From Shinella sp. CPCC 101442 (GTDB lineage: Bacteria; Pseudomonadota; Alphaproteobacteria; Rhizobiales; Rhizobiaceae): a DNA stretch of 64,000 bases. The notes below the pieces were generated by a model that was given only the letters and a program-made list of their open reading frames with translations, did not search any database and was not told the origin of the DNA. Location: assembly GCF_024704725.1 (NCBI RefSeq), contig NZ_JALIQS010000007.1, positions 124,001 to 188,000 of the forward strand. The letters are read 5' to 3'. Position numbers and translations under genes: made by a program. Positions 1-11,710 of the stretch are shown piece by piece. Each line of letters opens with the position of its first letter. Positions within the stretch are counted from its first letter, which is position 1.

Positions 1-103
1 CAATACCGGCCGCGCCATCCTCACGCGCCTGCTCGGCGTCATCCTGGCGGCGCTTGCGGTGCAGTTCGTCGTGGACGGGGTAAAGTCGGCCTTCGCGCTC
101 TGA
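1..103 (+). CDS. MarC family integral membrane protein, C-terminal fragment
   Basis: Only the last 33 codons are in the window, read in frame from base 2 to a TGA at 101-103. The peptide ends in a hydrophobic stretch (TRLLGVILAALAVQFVVDG) that matches the final transmembrane helix of MarC/YchE-type inner-membrane proteins. The family has six or so helices and an uncertain role; it was once linked to multiple antibiotic resistance. A marC gene next to ssb and uvrA fits my memory of rhizobial gene order. The start lies outside the window, so the gene cannot be judged for integrity. Confidence 0.7.
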   Translation, partial: NTGRAILTRLLGVILAALAVQFVVDGVKSAFAL

Positions 104-110
104 TGCGTCT

Positions 111-676
111 CTATGGCAGCGAGAGATAGGCGGGCGGCACGCAATCCGTCAGCCCGACACCATTCTCCGCCTGCCAGAAGACAAATCCATCGGCCTGCAT
201 GCGGTTTGCCGCAACCGTCAGAACCACGGGCTTCCCATGCCGCTGGCCGACCTTGATGGCCGTCGTGGCATCTGCCGAGAGGTGCACCTTCTGCCGCGTC
301 TGTGGCAGCAACCCCTCACGCAAGATCGCGTCCTGCGCTGTCACCGCAGTTCCATGAAACAGGATTTCCGGCGGGACCACCGGAGCCAGGCCGAGATCGA
401 CAGGCACCGAATGCCCCTGCGCGGCCCGGATGCGATGCCCGTCATCGGAAAGCGTGAAGCGCTTCTTGTCGCTTTCGGAAACGACGATCCGCAGGCGCTC
501 CTCGTCGATATCGTTCCCGGCAAGGCGCACCTTGGCGATTAGCTCCTCCACCGCCACCCAGCCGCCCGGATCGAGCACGATGCCGATCGTTTGCGGCTGT
601 GCCGAAGCACAAGGCTGAGAAACTTGCGGATATCCTTGCTCACAATATCCCCGAACTGCACCTGTTGTTGCCGCAT
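111..676 (-). pseudogene. kptA: RNA 2'-phosphotransferase KptA/Tpt1, frameshifted
   Basis: KptA/Tpt1 moves the 2'-phosphate of RNA to NAD+, giving ADP-ribose 1'',2''-cyclic phosphate. The frame from 596 down to 111 carries most of the family: IGIVLDPGGW, SDKKRF, LFHGT, VHLSAD, RHGKPVVLTV and FWQAENGVGL. The N-terminal block KFLSLVLRH, holding the conserved Arg-His pair, is present but in another frame, from a GTG at 643 or an ATG at 676 down to about 599. One base appears missing at 597-598: the family reads RHKPQTIG, whereas the DNA gives CAC-AG-CCG. A start at the internal GTG (578) would lose the Arg-His pair. Either this is a pseudogene or the assembly has a single-base error. It lies tail to tail with the marC-like gene. 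Confidence 0.75.
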
Positions 677-965
677 ATCCGTCCGTGCGGCAGAAACGTG
701 CAACTGCCCCTATCTATTCGCCGCTCCTCTCGGGATCGCGGCAATCGCCCATGGAGCGAGCCTTTGTATCGATCTCCTTCGCCGAAGAGAAGGCGCTGCC
801 GGGTGGAGGAGGCGCAGACGGAGACGGAACATCAGCGCGTCTTCGTCTCGGCCCTTGGTGACCGTTTTTGGGTGGGAAGACGGCATGAGCGGCGACATTA
901 CAGTTCTCTCGCGATGGCCCTGTTTTCAGCACAGTGCCAGAAGGCGCGACATTCCATGCCTGATG
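677..965. other. Intergenic stretch without recognisable gene
   Basis: These 289 bases lie between the 5' end of kptA and the 3' end of the cupin gene. Open frames exist on both strands, but they are rich in Arg and Ser, match no family I know, and have no convincing ribosome binding site. I see no terminator-like hairpin with a T run and no RNA gene. Confidence 0.4.
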
Positions 966-1367
966 TCAGGGATTTTCCGCAAACCACTTGACGATGGAAG
1001 GCATGTTCTCCTCGAAACCGCCGGGCAGGAAGACGTTGAGCAGGCCGACACGCTCGTCCGTCCGGTTCTCGAAGTCGTGCATCACTTTTGCCGGAATGCG
1101 CACGAAACTGCCGGCCGGCGCCTCCAGCCATTCTTCGCCGGCAAGGATGCTTGCCACGCCCGAAAGAACATAGAACAGCTCGACATTGTCCGCATGGAAA
1201 TGCGCGCCCGGTCCCGATGTCTTCGGCTCCAGCCACCATTCGGAAACGCAGTACCCATTCCCCGTCTCGCCGTGATCGGCCTTGAAGACCGCATTCATGC
1301 GCCCGAGCGGATAGGTTCGCCCCTCGCCCGGTCGGAGGAAAAGCACGTCCGTCTCGGTCTTTTCCAT
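966..1367 (-). CDS. Cupin domain protein
   Basis: A 133-residue single-domain cupin. The metal-binding motif 1 is visible (GAHFHADNVELFYVLSG, in the G-X5-HXH-X3,4-E-X6-G pattern). Motif 2 (GSFVRIPAKVMHDFEN) supplies the last His. Such small cupins are often metal-dependent dioxygenases, isomerases or sugar-binding proteins, and the sequence does not say which. I chose the ATG at 1367 (MEKTETDVLF) over an upstream TTG because GGGAGG lies in front of it and the cupin fold begins just after. It reads in the same direction as kptA, but a 290-base gap separates them. Confidence 0.75.
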   Translation of the reverse strand: MEKTETDVLFLRPGEGRTYPLGRMNAVFKADHGETGNGYCVSEWWLEPKTSGPGAHFHADNVELFYVLSGVASILAGEEWLEAPAGSFVRIPAKVMHDFENRTDERVGLLNVFLPGGFEENMPSIVKWFAENP

Positions 1368-1412
1368 GCGTCTGCCGCGCCTCCCGCACAATCGGCCGTT
1401 ACCGGCCGCACC

Positions 1413-1443
1413 AAAGAAAAAGGCCGGCGTTTTGCCGGCCTTT
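1413..1443 (-). terminator. Rho-independent terminator of ssb
   Basis: Read on the minus strand, a GGCCGGC/GCCGGCC stem with an AAAA loop is followed by TTTTTCTTT. It sits about 10 bases after the ssb stop codon. Confidence 0.8.
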
Positions 1444-1453
1444 CGTCCCGTTC

Positions 1454-1990
1454 TCAGAACGGAATGTCGTCGTCCATGTCGCGTGACAGCGAACCGCCGC
1501 CACCCGAACGGCTGCCACCGCCGCTACTGCTGCCGCCACTGCCGCCTCCCGAAGCGGGGCGTGATCCGTAATCGTCGTAGTTCGGCGCGCCGCCGCCGCC
1601 GAAATCGCTGCCGCCGCGGCTTGCGCCGCCGCCTTCACCGCGACCATCCAGCATGGTCAGCGTCGAGTTGAAGCCCTGCAGCACAATTTCCGTCGAATAC
1701 CGGTCGTTGCCCGTCTGGTCCTGCCACTTGCGGGTCTGCAACGCGCCTTCGATGTAGAGCTTGGCGCCCTTCTTCACATATTGCTCGATGACCTTGCAGA
1801 GTGGCTCGCTGAAGACGACGACAGTGTGCCATTCGGTTTTTTCGCGACGCTCGCCGCTGTTGCGGTCCCGCCAGGATTCCGACGTGGCGATGCGCAGGTT
1901 GGCGATTGGCCGACCGTCCTGCGTGCGCCGGATTTCCGGGTCCGCACCGACGTTCCCGATCAAGATCACCTTGTTGACGCTTCCAGCCAT
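1454..1990 (-). CDS. ssb: Single-stranded DNA-binding protein
   Basis: Ssb coats single-stranded DNA during replication, recombination and repair. The 178-residue protein has an N-terminal OB fold (about 1-115, opening MAGSVNKVILIGNVGADPE). A low-complexity Gly/Ser-rich linker follows (about 118-168), and the protein ends in the acidic tip DMDDDIPF that docks partner proteins. Length and architecture are normal for the family. It is divergent from uvrA across a 292-base spacer that holds an SOS box, so damage induction of both genes is likely. Confidence 0.97.
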   Translation of the reverse strand: MAGSVNKVILIGNVGADPEIRRTQDGRPIANLRIATSESWRDRNSGERREKTEWHTVVVFSEPLCKVIEQYVKKGAKLYIEGALQTRKWQDQTGNDRYSTEIVLQGFNSTLTMLDGRGEGGGASRGGSDFGGGGAPNYDDYGSRPASGGGSGGSSSGGGSRSGGGGSLSRDMDDDIPF

Positions 1991-2126
1991 ACCCGTCTTT
2001 CCTGTTGTCGCGCCGGGCTCATGCCGCCCGACATCACTTCACTACACGAATGCGGCATCTTATCGGCTGCCGCGCCGCGGCGCCGCCCCGCAGAAGTGGT
2101 AATCCACAGATCAATTGCGAAATTTC

Positions 2127-2141
2127 GTTCTTTTTTTGTTC
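2127..2141 (+). promoter_or_regulatory. SOS (LexA) box between ssb and uvrA
   Basis: The sequence GTTC-TTTTTTT-GTTC exactly matches the alphaproteobacterial LexA operator GTTC-N7-GTTC. It lies about 140 bases from each of the two divergent start codons, so one LexA site could control both. The ssb-uvrA pair is a known SOS target in alphaproteobacteria. The spacer is AT-rich around the box, as expected for overlapping promoters. Confidence 0.75.
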
Positions 2142-2282
2142 TAATAATTCCCTACACTCTTGTCAACCGAATCGGAAACGGGCACGGAATCTTCTGACCG
2201 CGCAATGGACAGGCCTCAATCAATCCCTACATAGGGGCCTACCCCTTTTACGAATGCGCAACGACTTCAGACGCTGGACACC

Positions 2283-5201
<2,919 letters not shown>

Positions 5202-5207
5202 GTCTTG

Positions 5208-5831
5208 ATGATCCTGATCGGCCAGTACGACTCGTCCTATGTGCGCCGTGTGGGTATTGCCCTCAGGCTCTACGGTCTTCCCTTCGAACACCGGCCCTGG
5301 TCGGTGTTCAGCGAGGGGGAGAAGGTGCAGGCGATCAATCCTTTGATGCGGGTGCCGACGCTGTTGCTCGACGATGGCGACATGGTGGCCGACAGCAATT
5401 CCATCCTCGACTATCTCGACGGCCTCGTGCCAGCGGAGAGCCGCCTCCTGCCGCAGGCAGAGCCGGAGCGCCGCAAGGCCTTGAAGGTCATGACCTTCGC
5501 AACCGGTTTTGCCGACAAGGGCGTCAGCCTGTTCTATGAATTGCATCTGCACGACACACCGTCAGCCTATTTCGTCGAGCGCTGCCGCGCGCAGATCCTG
5601 ACCGTGCTCGCCGCGCTGGAGGCCGAGCGTATGGCGCGGCCGGGTAACTTCTGGTTCGAACGCATGACCCATGCGGATATCGCGGTCGCCTGCGCCTGGC
5701 GGCACGTGAGCGAGGCGCATCCCGGTCTCATCGATCCGGCCGCCTATCCGACGCTCTCGGCGCATTGCGCCGGCATGGAGGCCCTGCCGGTGTTCCAGGA
5801 GATTTCACAGCCCTTCATCGCGCCCGCCTGA
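5208..5831 (+). CDS. Glutathione S-transferase family protein
   Basis: A 207-residue protein with the two-domain GST layout. The N-terminal thioredoxin-like domain (about 1-80) has RVPTLLLDDGDMVADSNSILDYLD, the usual cis-Pro and the Glu/Asp-Ser glutathione-binding loop; the C-terminal half is helical. The substrate is unknown. The ATG at 5208 is preferred to the overlapping TTG at 5205. The gene begins 6 bases after the uvrA stop, so it is probably co-transcribed with uvrA, although a functional link to repair is not implied. Confidence 0.88.
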   Translation: MILIGQYDSSYVRRVGIALRLYGLPFEHRPWSVFSEGEKVQAINPLMRVPTLLLDDGDMVADSNSILDYLDGLVPAESRLLPQAEPERRKALKVMTFATGFADKGVSLFYELHLHDTPSAYFVERCRAQILTVLAALEAERMARPGNFWFERMTHADIAVACAWRHVSEAHPGLIDPAAYPTLSAHCAGMEALPVFQEISQPFIAPA

Positions 5832-5868
5832 GAGGCGTGCCGCCATCTGTCTGTCGAGGAGAACTGAC

Positions 5869-6672
5869 ATGAGCACATCCGGCACCATCAGAACCGGCAT
5901 CGGCGGCTGGACCTTCGATCCATGGGAAGGCACGTTCTATCCGGAAAAACTGCCGAAGAAGCGCCAGCTGGAGTTTGCCAGCCGCGAGCTGACGGCGATC
6001 GAGGTCAACGGCACCTATTATGGCTCGCAGAAGCCGGAAACGTTCGCCAAATGGGCTTCCGAAGTACCTGACGGTTTCATCTTCTCGCTGAAGGCCAGCC
6101 GCTTCACGACGAACCGCAAGATTCTGGCCGACGGCGGTGAATCCGTCGAGAAATTCTTGACGCAGGGCCTCACCGAGCTCGGCGATCACTTGGGCCCGAT
6201 CCTCTGGCAGTTTCCGCCGACGAAGAAATTCGAACCCGACGATTTCGAGGGATTTTTGAAGCTTCTGCCGGAAACACTCGATGGCCTCACGCTGAAACAT
6301 GCCCTTGAGGTTCGCAACGAGACCTTCATGACGCCGGAGTTCGCAGCCCTCGCCCGCAAATACAAGGCGGCGATCGTCTACGCACAGCATGAAGACTATC
6401 CCGAAATCGCGGATGTCGCGGCCGATTTCGTCTATGCGCGCCTGCAAAAGGGCTCAGACGACATCAAGACCTGCTATCCGGAAAAGGCACTCGACGAATG
6501 GGCCGGACGGCTTAAGGACTGGGCGGCCGGTGGCGAACCGTCAGACCTGCCGAAAATCGACCCGGATACCAAGCCGGCCAAGAAGGCACGCGACGTCTTC
6601 GCCTTCTTCATCACCTCAGGCAAGGTGAATGCGCCGAACGGAGCACGGGAACTGCAGAAGCGGGTGGGCTGA
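5869..6672 (+). CDS. DUF72 domain-containing protein (YecE-like)
   Basis: A 267-residue DUF72 protein, predicted TIM barrel. It opens with the family's IRTGIGGWTFDPWEGTFYP and contains FFSVEVN-type (here TAIEVNGTYYG) and LWQFPPTKKF blocks and an ALEVRNETF segment. The family is widespread and its biochemical role is not established. GAGGAG lies 6 bases before the ATG. It follows the GST gene after 37 bases and may be the last gene of the uvrA transcript. Confidence 0.88.
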   Translation: MSTSGTIRTGIGGWTFDPWEGTFYPEKLPKKRQLEFASRELTAIEVNGTYYGSQKPETFAKWASEVPDGFIFSLKASRFTTNRKILADGGESVEKFLTQGLTELGDHLGPILWQFPPTKKFEPDDFEGFLKLLPETLDGLTLKHALEVRNETFMTPEFAALARKYKAAIVYAQHEDYPEIADVAADFVYARLQKGSDDIKTCYPEKALDEWAGRLKDWAAGGEPSDLPKIDPDTKPAKKARDVFAFFITSGKVNAPNGARELQKRVG

Positions 6673-6708
6673 AAATTCGACCCGGGCCGTCAAAAGGGCC
6701 ATACGATT

Positions 6709-6740
6709 TCGCAGCGTGAACATGTACCCAAACGCTGCGA
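6709..6740. repeat. Inverted repeat after the DUF72 gene
   Basis: TCGCAGCGT at 6709-6717 is the exact reverse complement of ACGCTGCGA at 6732-6740, with a 14-base loop. It lies 37 bases after the DUF72 stop and lacks a T run. It could be a weak terminator or mRNA-stabilising hairpin between convergent genes. Confidence 0.4.
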
Positions 6741-6870
6741 GATCAACCGTGACATCCATATGTGGCGGAGATCACGGGCCCGCGGTCGATTGACAGACCT
6801 GTCTGAAGACAGGAAATCATCGACCCATCAAGATGCCGAATTCGAGTCTTCTCGACCGCACCAAAAACAT

Positions 6871-8358
6871 TCATATCTCGCTCCAGGCGGGGATGGCCGC
6901 CGGCAGCTCTTCCGCTGTCAGCCCTTCGCCCGCAATCCGCCCCGCCTCGCCATGGCGCCAGACGGCGCTTGCTGCGGCTTCGAAAGCAGGCATGCCCTGC
7001 GCGAGGTGCGCACCGACTATGCCGGCAAGGACATCGCCGGAACCCGCGGTCGCAAGCCATGGTGGAGCGTTGTCGTTGACGAGCACCCGTCCGTCCGGAG
7101 CGGCGATGACGGTATCTGCACCCTTGAGGATGACGACGGCGTTGCTGCGATTGGCAGCCTTGCGGGCGCGATCGATCTTGGAAAGGGCGCCGTCATTGGC
7201 AAGGTCAGGGAAAAGCCGCGCGAATTCGCCGTCATGCGGGGTGAGGACCAGTCGCGAACTGTCGCCCGCAAAGAAGGAGAACAGCCTTTCCGGATCGTCT
7301 CGGAAGGCGCTGATGCCGTCGGCATCCAAGACAAGCCGCCGGCCGTGTTCGGCCAGCAGGCGGACGAAACGCCGCGCCGTCTCCGCATCGCCGAAGCCGG
7401 GGCCGAGCACGAAGGTTTTCAGCCGCTCGTCCTGCAGCAGGGTTGCGAGATCCTGATCGTCATCGACCGTCTTCAACATGATGGCGGTCAGGTGCGCAGC
7501 GTTTGCCGGCACCGCTTCTTTCTGTGAGAGCAGCGTGACGAGGCCGGCGCCGGCACGAAGACCTGCCGCCGCGGAGAGCCTTGCGGCGCCCGTTGCCGGG
7601 GCCGGGCCGGAAAAAACGGCGAGATGGCCGCGGACATATTTGTGGGTCTGACCTGTCTGCCTCGGCAGGGTGAGACGCCAGACGGCGGGCGTGTTCATCC
7701 GCAGGTGCTCGCCATGCCGCGCAAGGATGCGCGCCGGGATTCCGATATCGAAGACGTCGAGCATACCGGCAAGGCCTTTGCCGGGCAGGAGAACGTGGCC
7801 GGGTTTTCTGCACATGAAGGTGACGGTCGCCGCTGCTTCGAAGGCAGCCCCTTTCACCTGCCCCGTGCGCCCATCGACGCCGGAAGGGAGATCGACGGCG
7901 AGCACGGGCACAACGGCGCGTGTTGCGGCTGCAATCACCTCTGCCACCGCGTCCGGTACGCTGCGCGACAGGCCCGCCCCGAACAGGGCATCGACGACGA
8001 CATCGCCGGCATGCGGCACATAGTCGGAAAGCGGGCCTACGCTGCCTTCAAAGGCGGCGAAGGCGATGGCGGCGTCGTTCTTGAGGAGAGCCGGATCGCC
8101 AAGTGCGTGAACGATCACCACGGCGCCGGCCTCCACAAGCGCACGCGCGGCGACATAGCCGTCGCCACCGTTGTTGCCGGGACCGCAAAGCACGGCGAAA
8201 CGCAACGCATCCGGGAACAGGCGCAGCGCCGCAGCGGCGACCGCCTGCCCTGCCCGCTCCATGAGACCGTAGCTCGAAAGGCCCGATGCGGCAGCGGCGC
8301 GGTCAATGTGCCCCATCTCATCGGGCGTGACGATCAGCGTTTCGATTTCCTGGTGCAT
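6871..8358 (-). CDS. nnr: Bifunctional NAD(P)H-hydrate epimerase / ADP-dependent NAD(P)H-hydrate dehydratase
   Basis: This enzyme repairs hydrated NADH and NADPH: the N-terminal YjeF_N domain (about 1-210) epimerises R-NAD(P)HX, and the C-terminal ribokinase-like domain (about 230-495) dehydrates the S form. YjeF_N is marked by CGPGNNGGDGYVAAR and VDLPSGVDG. The kinase-like domain is marked by GPGFG, LVLDADGI, LTPHDGEF, VILKGADT and TAGSGDVLAGI. Both domains look complete. The ATG at 8358 is chosen over a TTG 18 bases upstream. It is divergent from glnB, a neighbourhood I recall from other rhizobia. Confidence 0.93.
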   Translation of the reverse strand: MHQEIETLIVTPDEMGHIDRAAAASGLSSYGLMERAGQAVAAAALRLFPDALRFAVLCGPGNNGGDGYVAARALVEAGAVVIVHALGDPALLKNDAAIAFAAFEGSVGPLSDYVPHAGDVVVDALFGAGLSRSVPDAVAEVIAAATRAVVPVLAVDLPSGVDGRTGQVKGAAFEAAATVTFMCRKPGHVLLPGKGLAGMLDVFDIGIPARILARHGEHLRMNTPAVWRLTLPRQTGQTHKYVRGHLAVFSGPAPATGAARLSAAAGLRAGAGLVTLLSQKEAVPANAAHLTAIMLKTVDDDQDLATLLQDERLKTFVLGPGFGDAETARRFVRLLAEHGRRLVLDADGISAFRDDPERLFSFFAGDSSRLVLTPHDGEFARLFPDLANDGALSKIDRARKAANRSNAVVILKGADTVIAAPDGRVLVNDNAPPWLATAGSGDVLAGIVGAHLAQGMPAFEAAASAVWRHGEAGRIAGEGLTAEELPAAIPAWSEI

Positions 8359-8623
8359 ACCACACCATGCCCGCAAAGGGGCAAGCGATACAAGCCCGGC
8401 GGCAAATCCGTATTTTCGATTATTTTTTAAGCATCTGCATAGTCTCTGTTCTCAAATTTGCGGCTTTCCGCGCCACTTCCTTATAGAGAGCCGCGAGCCG
8501 CTGCGAACCGCCATGGAAAGCGACAAATTTTAGGCAGATTCCACTAGCCCTTTTGCACGGAAAGCCGCATCATTGCCGCGTGATGACGAGCGGGATCAAC
8601 AGAGACACGAAATTCGTCCGATC

Positions 8624-8640
8624 TGGCATGCATTCTGCTT
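8624..8640 (+). promoter_or_regulatory. Sigma-54 promoter signature, distal copy, of glnB
   Basis: TGGCATGCATTCTGCTT has GG at 8625-8626 and GC at 8637-8638, separated by exactly 10 bases, the -24/-12 spacing of RpoN promoters. It lies 22 bases upstream of a second such element with the same TGGCATGC core. Confidence 0.5.
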
Positions 8641-8645
8641 CAAGT

Positions 8646-8662
8646 TGGCATGCTACGTGCAT
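8646..8662 (+). promoter_or_regulatory. Sigma-54 promoter signature, proximal copy, of glnB
   Basis: TGGCATGCTACGTGCAT has GG at 8647-8648 and GC at 8659-8660, again 10 bases apart. Transcription would start near 8672, leaving a leader of about 50 bases before the glnB ATG. NtrC-activated sigma-54 promoters before glnBA are established in rhizobia, and ntrBC is in this window. Confidence 0.65.
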
Positions 8663-8665
8663 TGA

Positions 8666-9061
<396 letters not shown>

Positions 9062-9121
9062 TCCCGCCTGGCCGTCCGGCCGAGGCACTCCACTCGTCAT
9101 TTCACACAGGAACCAATACAC

Positions 9122-10531
9122 ATGACGACTGCCAACGAAATCCTCAAGCAAATCAAGGAAAACGACGTCAAGTTCGTCGACCTGCGCTTCACCGATCCCA
9201 AGGGTAAGCTGCACCACGTCACGATGGACGTCGGCTGCGTCGATGAAGACATGTTCGCCGATGGCGTCATGTTCGACGGTTCCTCGATCGGCGGCTGGAA
9301 GGCCATCAACGAGTCCGACATGGTGCTGATGCCCGATCCGGCAACGGTTCACGTCGACCCGTTCTTCGCGCAGTCGACCCTCGTCATCATGTGCGACATT
9401 CTCGACCCGGTCTCGGGTGAAGCCTACAATCGCGACCCGCGTGGCACGGCCAAGAAGGCGGAAGCCTACCTCAAGGCCTCGGGTATCGGCGACACCGTCT
9501 ATGCCGGCCCGGAACCGGAATTCTTCGTCTTCGACGACGTCAAGTACAAGGCCGACCCATACAACACCGGCTTCAAGCTCGACTCGTCGGAACTGCCGTC
9601 CAACGACGACACCGACTACGAAACCGGCAACCTTGGCCACCGTCCGCGCGTCAAGGGCGGCTATTTCCCGGTTCCCCCGGTCGATTCGTGCCAGGACATG
9701 CGTTCCGAGATGCTGACGGTCCTCACCGAGATGGGCGTCACCGTCGAAAAGCAGCACCATGAAGTGGCTGCCGCCCAGCACGAGCTCGGCGTGAAGTTCG
9801 ACACGCTCGTTCGCAGCGCCGACAAGGTGCAGATCTACAAATACGTCGTGCACCAGGTCGCCAATGCCTATGGCAAGACGGCCACCTTCATGCCGAAGCC
9901 GATCTTCGGCGACAACGGCTCGGGCATGCACGTCCACCTGTCGATCTGGAAGGACTCGAAGCCGCAGTTCGCCGGCGACGAATATGCCGGCCTGTCGGAA
10001 AGCTGCCTCTACTTCATCGGCGGCATCATCAAGCACGCCAAGTCGATCAATGCCTTCACCAACCCGACGACGAACTCCTACAAGCGTCTCGTCCCGGGTT
10101 ACGAGGCCCCGGTCCTGCTCGCCTATTCGGCCCGCAACCGTTCGGCTTCGTGCCGTATTCCGTTCGGCACAGGTCCGAAGTCCAAGCGCGTCGAAATCCG
10201 CTTCCCCGACCCGCTCGGCAATCCCTATCTCGGCTTCGCCGCCATGCTGATGGCCGGCCTCGACGGCATCAAGAACAAGATCCATCCCGGCAAGGCCATG
10301 GACAAGGATCTGTACGACCTGCCGCCGAAGGAACTGAAGAAGATCCCGACGGTCTGCGGCTCGCTGCGCGAAGCGCTGGAAAGCCTCGACAAAGACCGCA
10401 AGTACCTGACGGCTGGCGGCGTGTTCGATGACGACCAGATCGACAGCTACATCGAGCTGAAGATGGTGGAAGTCATGCGCTTCGAAATGACGCCGCACCC
10501 GGTCGAATTCGACATGTATTATTCGGCCTGA
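9122..10531 (+). CDS. glnA: Glutamine synthetase type I
   Basis: GlnA condenses glutamate and ammonia with ATP and is the main ammonia-assimilating enzyme. The 469-residue protein is a dodecameric type I (beta) GS. Visible motifs are the signature [20 protein letters not shown], the ATP-binding [21 protein letters not shown], and the adenylylation loop DLYDLPP with Tyr398. It follows glnB by 60 bases and shares its sigma-54 promoters. A strong terminator follows. Confidence 0.98.
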   Translation: MTTANEILKQIKENDVKFVDLRFTDPKGKLHHVTMDVGCVDEDMFADGVMFDGSSIGGWKAINESDMVLMPDPATVHVDPFFAQSTLVIMCDILDPVSGEAYNRDPRGTAKKAEAYLKASGIGDTVYAGPEPEFFVFDDVKYKADPYNTGFKLDSSELPSNDDTDYETGNLGHRPRVKGGYFPVPPVDSCQDMRSEMLTVLTEMGVTVEKQHHEVAAAQHELGVKFDTLVRSADKVQIYKYVVHQVANAYGKTATFMPKPIFGDNGSGMHVHLSIWKDSKPQFAGDEYAGLSESCLYFIGGIIKHAKSINAFTNPTTNSYKRLVPGYEAPVLLAYSARNRSASCRIPFGTGPKSKRVEIRFPDPLGNPYLGFAAMLMAGLDGIKNKIHPGKAMDKDLYDLPPKELKKIPTVCGSLREALESLDKDRKYLTAGGVFDDDQIDSYIELKMVEVMRFEMTPHPVEFDMYYSA

Positions 10532-10545
10532 TCGGCACGCGAATT

Positions 10546-10567
10546 CCTCCCGTCTTCGGGCGGGAGG
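10546..10567 (+). terminator. Hairpin after glnA
   Basis: CCTCCCG at 10546-10552 pairs with CGGGAGG at 10561-10567 around a TCTTCGG-type loop. It lies directly upstream of the stronger terminator and has only a short pyrimidine tail. Confidence 0.5.
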
Positions 10568-10574
10568 CTTTCCA

Positions 10575-10619
10575 AACCAATAAAAAACCCGGCCAATGGC
10601 CGGGTTTTTTATTGGTTTG
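10575..10619. terminator. Bidirectional terminator between glnA and the TAXI gene
   Basis: A stem CCCGGCC/GGCCGGG is flanked by A6 and T6, and the symmetry extends through ACCAATA and TATTGGT, so it works for convergent transcripts from both sides. A 27-base core (10582-10608) recurs with one mismatch at 13272-13298 after hspQ. Confidence 0.85.
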
Positions 10620-10632
10620 CGCCTTGTCGGTC

Positions 10633-11670
10633 TTACTTCTGGAGGCGCTGCTTGAGGAGGTTCAGATATTCCTCGTTCGTGTCGTCGGCCATGCTGCCCG
10701 CGGCGTTGCCGGAGGCCGGTTTGCAGGCGGGTTTGTAGTCCATGGCCATGCCGGCCTTCACACAGACGCCGACCTGCCAGCCGGGCGGCAAGGCGGTGAG
10801 GTCGACGGTCTTCCACTTCGGATGGCCTGTCGTCTTCAGCTTGTCGAGACCCGCGAGGATGAGGCTCGAGAAATCCGCCACCGTCTTGCAGCTGTCGCGG
10901 TGATAGGCGTTGCGCTTGATATCGTAGTCATAGGTCATCATCACAGCCTTGACCGCGATGAGATCGACCGGCTGGTCCTGGAAGGAATAGGTGCCGGGCT
11001 CAATGCGGGTCGGGGTGTAGGTCGCCAGCAGCGGCGCCTCGGTGATGGGAACAAGATGGAATTTCGCCCTGTCGATCGTATTGCCGGTAAAGAGCGACGC
11101 CGGCGCGCCGGCAACGTAGAAGAAGGCGTCGATCTCACCGGAGAGCAGCTTGGGCAGCGCCTCGTCCGGGTTGATATCCAGTCGCTCGCCGGCCTTCACC
11201 TGAAGGATGTCCATGATGAGCGTGGCCGTCAGGAAGGTGCCGCTGTCCTTCTTGCCGACGGCAATCTTCTTCCCGACGAGGTCCTTCATGCTGCCGATGT
11301 CCTTGCGGGCCAGCACGTGAACTTCCTCGTTGTAGAGCGGGAACATGATGCGAACGCCCTTGACCGCCTTCTGCACCTCCGGGTCGTTCGCCTCGAAGGT
11401 CTTCAGATACTCCAGCACGTCGCTCTGCACGATGCCGAACTGGGTGTTGCGGCGGTTGCGCACGCCGACGAAGTTTTCAAGCGAGCCGGCGCTTTCCACC
11501 ACATTGAGGTTGAGGCCGCATTCCGCGCCGAGGGCTGCGATATCGCGGCCGATCTTGATATAGGTCCCCTGCGGGCCGCCGGTCATGATATTGCGCTCGA
11601 AGCTCTGCGCCGAGGCACCGCCAACGGAAAGCGCAAGGCCGAGCGCGGCCGCCAGAACAGATCGCTTCAT
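10633..11670 (-). CDS. TAXI family TRAP-type solute-binding protein, orphan
   Basis: A periplasmic binding protein of 345 residues. It has a clear signal peptide (MKRSVLAAALGLALSVGGASAQ), then the TAXI-family opening FERNIMTGGPQGTYIKIGRDIA, the repeated VESAGSLENF and FGIVQSDVL blocks, and a C-terminal GWQVGVCVKAGMAM region. TAXI proteins normally feed 4TM-12TM TRAP permeases, but no permease gene is nearby. The ATG at 11670 is supported by GGAAGGAG. The next upstream gene on the same strand encodes a membrane-anchored coiled-coil protein that ends 40 bases before this start, so the two are probably one operon. The ligand is unknown. Confidence 0.85.
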   Translation of the reverse strand: MKRSVLAAALGLALSVGGASAQSFERNIMTGGPQGTYIKIGRDIAALGAECGLNLNVVESAGSLENFVGVRNRRNTQFGIVQSDVLEYLKTFEANDPEVQKAVKGVRIMFPLYNEEVHVLARKDIGSMKDLVGKKIAVGKKDSGTFLTATLIMDILQVKAGERLDINPDEALPKLLSGEIDAFFYVAGAPASLFTGNTIDRAKFHLVPITEAPLLATYTPTRIEPGTYSFQDQPVDLIAVKAVMMTYDYDIKRNAYHRDSCKTVADFSSLILAGLDKLKTTGHPKWKTVDLTALPPGWQVGVCVKAGMAMDYKPACKPASGNAAGSMADDTNEEYLNLLKQRLQK

Positions 11671-11710
11671 CAAAAATCTCCTTCCCAGAACCGGCAAGGC
11701 GCCGGGGTGA

